A stretch of DNA of 5,175 nt from Bacteroidota bacterium. GTDB taxonomy: Bacteria > Bacteroidota > Bacteroidia > Flavobacteriales > Flavobacteriaceae. Under the pieces are notes generated by a model, which had not been told where the DNA came from, made no database searches, and saw only the letters and a program-made list of their open reading frames with translations. Both the position numbers and the translations under genes were made by a program. The stretch lies in the NCBI GenBank assembly GCA_024280815.1, contig JAJRPL010000224.1, forward strand, positions 1 to 5,175. Direction: 5' to 3'. This document shows, in pieces, positions 1 through 5,175 of this stretch (the stretch's first letter is position 1; the number at the start of each line of letters is the position of its first letter).

Positions 1-1109
1 CCTTGTTTTAAAGCACTAACTCTAGCATACAAGGTAGGATCCATTCTTGTCAAATCAAATTTTGAATCATTTGTCTCAGGATTCATTAACAAGCCTTTAT
101 TCGCTTTTGTTTCTTTTTCTCCAGAATACTTTTTCACACCTTCGCTAAAAGACATTTTCAAGGTAAGAATGTCTTTTCTAATTTTTACCAAAGAGTCTTT
201 TATTTTATCTTGTTGCTCTTGAGTCACTTCAGGCTGCATTAATATATGTCTAGTATCTCGTTGTTTTCCTTTTATTTTTTCAACCATTAAAATATGGTAT
301 CCAAAATCAGACTTAAAAGGTTCTGATATGTCTCCTTCATCTAAACTAAATGCAGCTTCTTTAAACTCTGTAACGAATTCGCTTTCTCTAGTAATGGTAT
401 AGAAACCACTATTTTGGGCAACACCAGGGTCTTCAGAATATAAAATGGCTTTCATTTTAAAATTACCACCATCAATAACTTCTTGTCTAATTTCATTAAG
501 TCGTTTTAATACTCTTTCATTTTCAGCTTTAGAAGGTTTAGCATATAAAACAATTTGCTGTAGCTCTATTTCTGCACCAATTTCTGGTAAATTATTTTTC
601 TCTTCTAAACTTTTAAAATAACTCCTAACTTCTTCAGGAGTCACATCAACGTCATCAGTTAATTTTTGTTGCATTTTTTGAACTAATAAGGCTTCTTTTT
701 CCACTTCAATGAATTCTTTTCGTAAATCTGCCATATCATTAAATCCGTAAAAGCTATATAATTTCTCTTCAGAGCCTAATTGTTGTAAAAAATAAGCTAT
801 TTTTTGTTCTACTCTACCTTGAACATCTGCTTCGGTAACGACCAAACTATCAACAATTGCGTGGTGAGACAATAATTTCCTATCCATTATTTGTTCTAAT
901 ATTTCACAATTAGAAACTTCAACTTTTCCTTCACTTTGTTGTTCAAGTTCTAACTTATAGGCTACAACTTCAGAATCAAGCACAATGTTTTTTCCAATTA
1001 CAGCTACTACTCCATCTAGTTTTATTCTAGTATTGGATTGTATTGAATCTTGAGCTTGCAAGGCAAAAGAAAAACATAAAAAAGTTAGTACAGTATATTT
1101 TTTTAGCAT
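1..1109 (-). CDS. surA: SurA-like periplasmic peptidyl-prolyl isomerase/chaperone (3' part missing)
   Basis: Periplasmic folding factor that, by family knowledge of SurA, binds unfolded outer-membrane proteins and may isomerise prolyl bonds. I translated 369 codons from the ATG at 1109-1107; the frame stays open to the window edge, so the C-terminus is missing. Residues 1-20 form a signal peptide (K3-K4, hydrophobic core, ending LQAQ). The SurA N-terminal signature DGVVAVIGKNIVLDSEV is at about 32-48, followed by a helical chaperone domain to about 165. A first parvulin domain spans about 178-277, with YSEDP-type loop at 224-228 and FGYHILMV at 269-276. A second begins at RHILM (287-291) and is cut. 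Bacteroidota SurA-like proteins are commonly near 450 residues, so roughly 80 may be missing (inference). The start lies one base after the stop of the lipoprotein gene upstream, so it is co-transcribed as the third envelope gene in the row. Whether it complements E. coli SurA is unknown. Confidence 0.9.
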   Translation of the reverse strand, partial: MLKKYTVLTFLCFSFALQAQDSIQSNTRIKLDGVVAVIGKNIVLDSEVVAYKLELEQQSEGKVEVSNCEILEQIMDRKLLSHHAIVDSLVVTEADVQGRVEQKIAYFLQQLGSEEKLYSFYGFNDMADLRKEFIEVEKEALLVQKMQQKLTDDVDVTPEEVRSYFKSLEEKNNLPEIGAEIELQQIVLYAKPSKAENERVLKRLNEIRQEVIDGGNFKMKAILYSEDPGVAQNSGFYTITRESEFVTEFKEAAFSLDEGDISEPFKSDFGYHILMVEKIKGKQRDTRHILMQPEVTQEQQDKIKDSLVKIRKDILTLKMSFSEGVKKYSGEKETKANKGLLMNPETNDSKFDLTRMDPTLYARVSALKQ

Positions 1110-1110
1110 T

Positions 1111-1950
1111 TTAGTAAATTTGAAATTCTTTATTTTTAATTGCATCTTCGGTGATTGTTTCTTCAATTTTATTTAATAATTTTAATTTTCTTTTGTGTAA
1201 TATTAATTGCTTTATTATTGGTAGTGCATAACTTATAGGTGCAATTTCATTCCGCAATAATACATCTTTAATTTTTACCAAATACACTCCAATAGAATCC
1301 TTTTTTTTGATAAATTTTTTCTTTTGTAAAAACGTCTTTTTATCAATAGATTTTAAATAGGGTGCAGTTCTAATTACGTCATCATACTTAATCCAAATGG
1401 AATCATTCAAGCTCAATGATTTCAATTGTAACTCTTGTTTTATTAATTCTTGATCTGAAGCATTTTCATCATCTTTAAACAAAGACATCATTTCTTTCGG
1501 ATTCATAATGTCATTACTAAAATAAATATGTCTAAATTTAACTAAAGCTTCATTTAATTTAAAGATTTCTTTATTTTCTGTATAAAATTTTTCAATCTCT
1601 ACTCTTGAAATTACTGTATCTAATTCTTGAGCAACAACTGCTTCTTTATATTTATTAATCAATAAATCTTGCTCATATTGCTTGACAAGAGTATTTATCT
1701 GTTCTTTTTCTTCTTGAAGGTTAATTTTAGCTTTTTGAATCATTAATTGTTCTTTTGCCCATTTATTAATATAATTTTTAACAAAAATGATACTATCACC
1801 TTTAGAAATTTGCTTGGGTAATAATTTGGCAACATCTTCTTCATACAAAAAAGTGTCATAAACTTTAGCAATGGCATTTCTTTCTTCATTATTCGAATTA
1901 CATGAAAAAAGTAATACTAAGATACTGATATATACAAACCTTCTATACAA
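1111..1950 (-). CDS. Lipoprotein resembling a degenerate SurA/PpiC-type folding factor
   Basis: A 279-residue predicted lipoprotein. Residues 1-17 are a type II signal peptide: RR at 3-4, a hydrophobic stretch, and lipobox LFSC with C17 as the lipidated residue. The body is rich in Lys, Glu and Ile and mainly helical. The region 52-130 resembles the SurA N-terminal helical domain, and FRHIYF at 139-144 resembles the first parvulin strand (usually xxHILv). YLVKIKDV at 223-230 resembles the last one. The usual middle parts of a parvulin, the S-x-D/GGxLG loop and the FGxHI motif, are not visible, so catalysis is doubtful; a chaperone-like or scaffold role is inference. The start is TTG at 1950-1948: an in-frame TGA lies at 1959-1957 and no ATG or GTG start occurs before the lipobox. 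It sits one base after the stop of the large isomerase and one base before the SurA-like gene, suggesting a shared function. Family assignment is moderately sure; gene reality is high. Confidence 0.85.
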   Translation of the reverse strand: MYRRFVYISILVLLFSCNSNNEERNAIAKVYDTFLYEEDVAKLLPKQISKGDSIIFVKNYINKWAKEQLMIQKAKINLQEEKEQINTLVKQYEQDLLINKYKEAVVAQELDTVISRVEIEKFYTENKEIFKLNEALVKFRHIYFSNDIMNPKEMMSLFKDDENASDQELIKQELQLKSLSLNDSIWIKYDDVIRTAPYLKSIDKKTFLQKKKFIKKKDSIGVYLVKIKDVLLRNEIAPISYALPIIKQLILHKRKLKLLNKIEETITEDAIKNKEFQIY

Positions 1951-1951
1951 T

Positions 1952-3853
1952 TTACTTCAAGTTTAGTTTGATTACTTTTTTCAATGCTCTTTTATTGATT
2001 TTAACAGGATATTGTTTTCTTAATTCTTTTATCCACTCTTTTTCTAAATGTTCTTGAAAATCATTAATAACCATCCCTTTTGCTTTTTCAAACTTTCTAG
2101 GTTCAGGATTTATAATTTCGATAGTTTTTATAATCACAAAATTGGTTGTGTCAATATTAATCACATTAGAAACTCCAACATTCTTTAATTTAAAATTATC
2201 AGGTAACTTTTTATGACCTTCTTCTAAAATTCTTTTGGTAAATATTACGTGAATAACTGGACCTTCATTAACCAACTTCTTTATTTCATCTATATTTTTC
2301 CCTTCTTCTAAATATTTTTTCACAAGTAAGGCTTTGTCCTTATTAGTACAAGATGCAATAATTACATCTCCTCTTTTTTTCCAAGAATACTTCGCTATAT
2401 TTTTATTGAAAAATTCTTTTAAAGCAACAGTATCCTTTTCAGCACGTTTCCATACTTTATCTTGTAAAAGATCAAATAATAGCAAGCCATCTCTGTATTC
2501 TTGCATGGTAAATGCGAAATTAGCATCTGTTTTCTCTAAATTATCTTTAAAATAATTTAGTGTTTTAAATTCTAAAAAATCTTTATAAGCTTCATTAACA
2601 TTTTTATTACTATGTGTCTTACTAAAAGACATTAAATCTTCTAATGAAGTTTTTTCTTCATTTATGGTAAAAATTGTACTCTTTAAATTTTGCTGAATTC
2701 CATCTACATCATTTTTTAAGAATAGCTGAGCCAATTTATCATCTTTGGTAATACTATATTCATTCATTAACTTATTTACAATAGACTGTCCTGCAGCTTT
2801 AGAACGCTCATTTTTTTCTATTTTCTGGATAAGCTCTTCTTGAACCTGATCAAAATCTTGTATAGGATGCTTTTTTATCAATTTTACAATATGCCAACCG
2901 AATCGTGTTTTAAAAGGCTTAGAAATATCATTTTCTGCTTTTAATGAAAAGGCAACATCAGCAAATGATTTTATCATTCTATTGTGCTTAAATTTTGGTA
3001 TACCCCCTCCATTTATTGCGGAATTTTTATCATCAGAGTGCATTTTAGCTAAAAATTTGAAGCTATCACCTTGCCCTAATTTCGCATATAGCTCTTCAAT
3101 TTTTGTTTTCGAAACTATAGAATCTTCAGCATTCTCTTTTATCATAATATGGGCGACTTCAACTTCACCTTTTGAGGCTCTTTTATCATTTACTTTTACA
3201 ATATGATATCCAAATCGTGTTTTAAAAGGCTTAGAAATATCATTTACCTTAGTTTTATAAGCAACATTTTCAAAAGAATACACCATGTCAAAAGCTGTAA
3301 AATAGCCTAGATTACCTCCGTTTTTTTGAGCTGAAGGGTCTTCAGAATATTCTTTTGCTATTTCTTCAAAAGGAGCACCATTCACAATCTTCATTCTAGC
3401 TTCAATAATCTTTTGATAGGCCTTTAAAGTATCTTGAGGTGAGGCTTTAGCAGAAACAGCAACCAATATATGATTGGCATTAATCTCAATTTTCATTCTT
3501 TCATAAGCTTCTTTTACAAGAGCATCCGTAATTTTACTATCTGTTAAATAAGGTGTAATTAACTGTTCTCTATAACTGTTCAGCTCTTTCTTATAGGCAG
3601 GAACTGTATCATATTTCAACGCATAAGCTTGCTTCAATTTCAACTTATAGTTAATATACAACTCTAAGTATTCTTCAATAGATTTTTTATTCTCTTCAGC
3701 AACTATATCTCTGTTTTTATTGAATACTTGATTAAATTCATCAATAGTTACAGGTGTGTCGACAACAGTAAATAAGATATTCTTTTTTGATTGGGATTGT
3801 GTTTGAATACCAATGACTAGAAAAAAAATAATAATTAGGTTCTTAAAACTCAT
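1952..3853 (-). CDS. Large periplasmic peptidyl-prolyl isomerase with two parvulin domains (PpiC/SurA-type)
   Basis: A 633-residue exported folding factor, expected to catalyse cis-trans isomerisation of prolyl bonds and to chaperone proteins in the periplasm. I chose the ATG at 3853-3851: residues 1-22 then form a clean signal peptide (MSFKN, hydrophobic core, QTQSQS). The frame stays open upstream to a TTG at 3904, which would bury the signal behind 17 extra residues. A helical N-domain (about 25-120) precedes parvulin 1, with NHILV at 127-131, SEDPSAQKNGGNLGYF at 170-185 and FGYHIVKV at 214-221. Parvulin 2 has AHIMI at 234-238, HSDDKNSAINGGGIPKF at 272-288 and FGWHIVKL at 318-325. The remaining 300 residues form a helical region, then a segment at about 470-607 resembling a worn-down third parvulin plus a closing helix (PRKFEKAKGMVINDF). 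A 33-bp stretch is identical in both parvulins. It leads the tight three-gene envelope operon. No lipobox is seen; anchoring is unlikely beyond signal cleavage. Confidence 0.9.
   Translation of the reverse strand: MSFKNLIIIFFLVIGIQTQSQSKKNILFTVVDTPVTIDEFNQVFNKNRDIVAEENKKSIEEYLELYINYKLKLKQAYALKYDTVPAYKKELNSYREQLITPYLTDSKITDALVKEAYERMKIEINANHILVAVSAKASPQDTLKAYQKIIEARMKIVNGAPFEEIAKEYSEDPSAQKNGGNLGYFTAFDMVYSFENVAYKTKVNDISKPFKTRFGYHIVKVNDKRASKGEVEVAHIMIKENAEDSIVSKTKIEELYAKLGQGDSFKFLAKMHSDDKNSAINGGGIPKFKHNRMIKSFADVAFSLKAENDISKPFKTRFGWHIVKLIKKHPIQDFDQVQEELIQKIEKNERSKAAGQSIVNKLMNEYSITKDDKLAQLFLKNDVDGIQQNLKSTIFTINEEKTSLEDLMSFSKTHSNKNVNEAYKDFLEFKTLNYFKDNLEKTDANFAFTMQEYRDGLLLFDLLQDKVWKRAEKDTVALKEFFNKNIAKYSWKKRGDVIIASCTNKDKALLVKKYLEEGKNIDEIKKLVNEGPVIHVIFTKRILEEGHKKLPDNFKLKNVGVSNVINIDTTNFVIIKTIEIINPEPRKFEKAKGMVINDFQEHLEKEWIKELRKQYPVKINKRALKKVIKLNLK
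2901..2933. repeat. 33-bp perfect direct repeat, copy in parvulin domain 2
   Basis: The 33 bases here are identical to 3213-3245. They encode NDISKPFKTRF on the minus strand, directly before GWHIVKL of the second parvulin domain. The copies are 312 bp apart, exactly 104 codons, so they occupy equivalent positions in the two domains. The identity includes synonymous third positions, while flanking sequence differs (for example TGG against TAT two codons later). This is a domain-duplication trace, not a mobile element. Confidence 0.9.
3213..3245. repeat. 33-bp perfect direct repeat, copy in parvulin domain 1
   Basis: Partner of the copy at 2901-2933. Here it encodes the same NDISKPFKTRF stretch, followed by GYHIVKV of the first parvulin domain. 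The same structural element in the SurA-like gene (ISEPFKSDFGYHIL, residues 261-274) has a similar protein sequence but a clearly diverged DNA sequence, so protein constraint alone does not force the exact match. Confidence 0.9.
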
Positions 3854-3881
3854 AAAAAACTTTTTAATGTATATTTTGATG

Positions 3882-3913
3882 AAAATATTTTTTAGAACGC
3901 CCAAAAATATTTT
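3882..3913. repeat. AT-only perfect inverted repeat in the leader of the isomerase operon
   Basis: Arms AAAATATTTTT (3882-3892) and AAAAATATTTT (3903-3913) are perfect reverse complements of 11 bp around a 10-base spacer, TAGAACGCCC, which holds the only GC-rich run nearby. A second perfect 10-bp pair, ATGAAAATAT (3879-3888) and ATATTTTCAT (3914-3923), overlaps it. It lies between the DUF493 stop and the isomerase start. It lacks a trailing U-run on the minus-strand transcript, so it is not a standard terminator. An operator, leader hairpin or chance in AT-rich DNA are all possible. Confidence 0.45.
3902..3909 (-). promoter_or_regulatory. Possible Bacteroidota-type -7 box for the isomerase operon
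   Basis: On the minus strand these bases read TATTTTTG, matching the Bacteroidota -7 consensus TAnnTTTG. Transcription would begin near 3895, about 40 bases before the ATG at 3853. No TTG-type -33 element stands at about 19-22 bases upstream, and an alternative match TATCTTTG lies at 3952-3945 over the end of the DUF493 gene. The motif is short and the region is AT-rich, so this is only a candidate. Confidence 0.3.
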
Positions 3914-3941
3914 ATATTTTCATATTAGATAGTTAAAAATA

Positions 3942-4220
3942 TCACAAAGATATTACTCCTTTTATTTTAGATACTTCTTGATATTTTTCAATAATTGCCT
4001 TTGCACTTCTCATTTTAACCAAAATGGTAAAACTAATATATTTGCCTGTTTTAGATTTTTTTGATTTAATCACCGCCCCAATATGGCTAAAAATATTTTC
4101 TAATTGTTGCAATTCACCATCCGAAGGAATGATAAATTTATACATATACTCAGTAGGAAACTCTGTTGTTTCTTCTAATTTGGTTCTTAAATTTTTATAA
4201 AAATCTTTTGAATCACTCAT
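3942..4220 (-). CDS. DUF493 (YbeD-like) small protein
   Basis: A 92-residue cytoplasmic protein of the DUF493 family (E. coli YbeD is the best-known member; its fold is a small ferredoxin/ACT-like alpha-beta sandwich). Its biochemical role is not established; an allosteric or regulatory role has been suggested from the fold only. The sequence shows the family layout: an N-terminal FYKNLRTKLEE helix (7-17), FPTEYMYKFIIPS (21-33), a central helix, a KSKKSKTGKYISFTILVKM beta segment (51-69), a helix with IIEKYQEV (76-83) and a final KGVISL strand. The length is typical. The start is ATG at 4220-4218. There is no signal peptide. It reads in the same direction as the isomerase operon, 88 bp before that gene's ATG, so read-through is possible but the larger gap and motifs there suggest a separate promoter. 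Function is not predicted here. Confidence 0.88.
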   Translation of the reverse strand: MSDSKDFYKNLRTKLEETTEFPTEYMYKFIIPSDGELQQLENIFSHIGAVIKSKKSKTGKYISFTILVKMRSAKAIIEKYQEVSKIKGVISL

Positions 4221-4366
4221 GCTATTATTCTCTATTTAAAATCTGAATGAATACAATTATAATACCAATTCATCTTATGATGATAAATTTTGACAAAAAT
4301 ACAGATATTATTTAGGTTAATAGAATTTATTTTTTTTCTTTGTTAAAAAGAATTTACAGAACCTTT
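4221..4366. other. Divergent intergenic region between the DUF493 and ATPase genes
   Basis: This 146-bp AT-rich stretch separates the two transcription blocks and must hold the start signals for both unless a promoter lies inside a gene. On the minus strand TATTTTTG (4301-4294) matches the Bacteroidota -7 consensus and would start a leader of about 65 bases for the DUF493 gene; no clear -33 element accompanies it. On the plus strand the nearest match is TTTCTTTG at 4335-4342, which lacks the consensus A. A small hairpin (TCATC/GATGA, 4270-4283) is too weak to call. I see no small gene or RNA. Confidence 0.4.
4294..4301 (-). promoter_or_regulatory. Possible -7 box for the DUF493 gene
   Basis: The minus strand reads TATTTTTG, an exact TAnnTTTG match, about 74 bases before the ATG at 4220. 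A matching -33 TTTG/TTG element is not visible at the expected distance, so confidence is low. Confidence 0.3.
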
Positions 4367-4906
4367 ATGTCACAAAAAATTGTAATTACTGGAGGCCCAG
4401 GAAGCGGAAAAACCACATTAATAAACGAACTCATTCGCCGTAAATACACCTGTATACCTGAAATATCAAGAAAAATTACATTACAAGCAAGAGAAAACGG
4501 AATTGAATACTTATTTTTAGAAGACCCCCTGTTATTTAGTAAGTTATTACTTGAAGCTAGAGAAAAACAATATCTTGAAGCTAAAAATTTAGATTCTAAA
4601 TCTGTTTTTTTTGATAGAGCCCTGCCAGATATTCATGCCTACATGAATTATTACAATACTAAATACCCTAAAATATACCTTGAGAAAAGTAAAAAATACA
4701 CTTATAACCACATATTTTTATTACCCCCTTGGAAAGCAATTTATAGCACAGACAATGAAAGGCATGAAAGTTATGAGCTGGCAGTTGACTTATACCAACA
4801 CTTAAAAGATGCTTATACTGATTTAGGTTACACAACAATAGAAGTGCCAATAGGCACCATAGAGAGTAGAGTTGACTTTATCCTAAAAAAACTAACTATT
4901 TTATAA
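4367..4906 (+). CDS. P-loop ATPase/kinase of the AAA_28 (NadR-kinase-like) type
   Basis: A 179-residue cytoplasmic NTP-binding protein. Family knowledge links AAA_28 domains to the ribosylnicotinamide-kinase part of NadR and to other small phosphotransferases, but the substrate here is unknown. Walker A is GGPGSGKT at residues 9-16. FFDRALPD at 81-88 is a kinase-like Asp/Arg motif where a base or substrate-binding acidic residue is expected. The strand HIFLLPPW is at 115-122, followed by NERHESYELA at 130-139, a lid-type helix with R132. The end VPIGTIESRVDFIL (160-173) matches the usual C-terminal strand-turn-helix. I chose the ATG at 4367-4369, which puts the first strand (KIVITGG) at the N-terminus as in the family; the frame extends back to a TTG at 4340 adding nine unneeded residues. 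Its TAA overlaps by one base the ATG of recQ, so the two are probably co-translated. Nucleotide or cofactor kinase is the best guess. Confidence 0.85.
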   Translation: MSQKIVITGGPGSGKTTLINELIRRKYTCIPEISRKITLQARENGIEYLFLEDPLLFSKLLLEAREKQYLEAKNLDSKSVFFDRALPDIHAYMNYYNTKYPKIYLEKSKKYTYNHIFLLPPWKAIYSTDNERHESYELAVDLYQHLKDAYTDLGYTTIEVPIGTIESRVDFILKKLTIL

Positions 4907-5175
4907 TGGAATCACCTCTATCCATTTTAAAAAAATATTGGAAATATGATGCTTTTAAAAAGCCTCAAGAGGAAATTATTACTTCTATACTTCAAAATAA
5001 AAACACCGTAGTACTTTTGCCAACAGGCGGTGGTAAATCTATCTGTTATCAAATACCCGCATTACTAAAAGACGGTGTATGCTTAGTCATTTCACCCTTA
5101 ATAGCTTTAATGAACGATCAAGTACTAAGCCTTAAAGTAAAAGGAATAAAAGCTATTGCCATCACTTCAAGTTTA
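4906..5175 (+). CDS. recQ: RecQ-family ATP-dependent DNA helicase (N-terminal 90 residues only)
   Basis: The start of a superfamily 2 3'-5' DNA helicase that unwinds DNA during recombination and repair of stalled forks (family knowledge). Ninety codons are visible and the frame is open at the window edge; the rest of the helicase core and any zinc, winged-helix or HRDC parts lie outside. Visible motifs are motif 0 (FKKPQ, 17-21, with Q21 the usual adenine-contacting residue), Walker A TGGGKS at 40-45 followed by the RecQ-typical CYQIPAL (47-53), and motif Ia VISPLIALMNDQV at 61-73. The close match to the E. coli RecQ pattern (PTGGGKSxCYQIPAL, SPLxxLMxDQV) makes the call firm. The ATG at 4906-4908 shares its A with the stop TAA of the ATPase gene (TAATG), a sign of translational coupling. 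DEAH box and later motifs cannot be checked here. Confidence 0.93.
   Translation, partial: MESPLSILKKYWKYDAFKKPQEEIITSILQNKNTVVLLPTGGGKSICYQIPALLKDGVCLVISPLIALMNDQVLSLKVKGIKAIAITSSL

Noticed and set aside
2334..2555. 73-codon plus-strand open frame antisense to the large isomerase
   Set aside because: It lies wholly inside a well-supported gene on the other strand, has no recognisable domain, and its sequence is what an antisense reading of AT-rich codons gives.
2982..3206. 74-codon plus-strand open frame antisense to parvulin 2
   Set aside because: It overlaps the conserved parvulin coding on the opposite strand, and its serine/phenylalanine-rich translation is typical of an antisense shadow.
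3854..3904. TTG-started N-terminal extension of the large isomerase
   Set aside because: It would place 17 residues before an otherwise normal signal peptide, starts with a rare codon, and overlaps the inverted repeat and candidate promoter.
3882..3913. Intrinsic terminator after the DUF493 gene
   Set aside because: The stem is entirely A/T and is not followed by a U-run on the minus-strand transcript, so it does not meet the usual terminator form.
4290..4295. TTGACA resembling a sigma-70 -35 box
   Set aside because: No TATAAT-like element lies about 17 bases downstream (the nearest, TATTAT at 4306, is only 10 away), and Bacteroidota use a different -33/-7 promoter type.
4340..4366. TTG-started N-terminal extension of the ATPase
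   Set aside because: Nine extra residues before the first beta strand are not needed by the P-loop fold, and an ATG follows at 4367.
4668..4850. 60-codon minus-strand open frame inside the ATPase gene
   Set aside because: It is antisense to conserved AAA_28 sequence and has no domain, start signal or partner.

Overview
The window reads as ordinary chromosome of a low-GC member of the Bacteroidota, most likely the family Flavobacteriaceae. The evidence is AT-rich coding, signal peptides ending in Q-x-Q stretches, a Cys-type lipobox, a lack of clear Shine-Dalgarno sites, TAnnTTTG-like -7 boxes, and a run of SurA/parvulin-type periplasmic folding factors. I assign no genus.

Minus-strand block (1 to about 4220, transcribed right to left): a DUF493/YbeD-like small protein (3942-4220), then after an 88-bp gap three linked envelope genes. 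These are a large two-parvulin peptidyl-prolyl isomerase (1952-3853), a lipoprotein that looks like a degenerate SurA/PpiC-type protein (1111-1950), and a SurA-like chaperone/isomerase cut by the left window edge (1-1109). At each of the last two junctions a stop codon and the next start codon are one base apart, so the three almost certainly form one transcription unit devoted to folding or escorting exported and outer-membrane proteins. The small DUF493 gene may be read through into it.

Plus-strand block (4367 to the right edge): a P-loop ATPase/kinase of the AAA_28 (NadR-kinase-like) type, whose stop codon overlaps by one base the start of a RecQ-family DNA helicase that runs off the window. 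The two blocks diverge from a 146-bp AT-rich intergenic region (4221-4366).

All three of the larger unannotated gaps are short (88 to 146 bp), and no stretch over 300 bases lacks a gene. I see no tRNA, rRNA, CRISPR array, insertion sequence, attachment site or defence cassette. The most unusual details are a 33-bp perfect DNA repeat shared by the two parvulin domains of the large isomerase, a forced TTG start for the lipoprotein gene, and an AT-only perfect inverted repeat in the leader of the isomerase operon. I found no convincing previously undescribed system.
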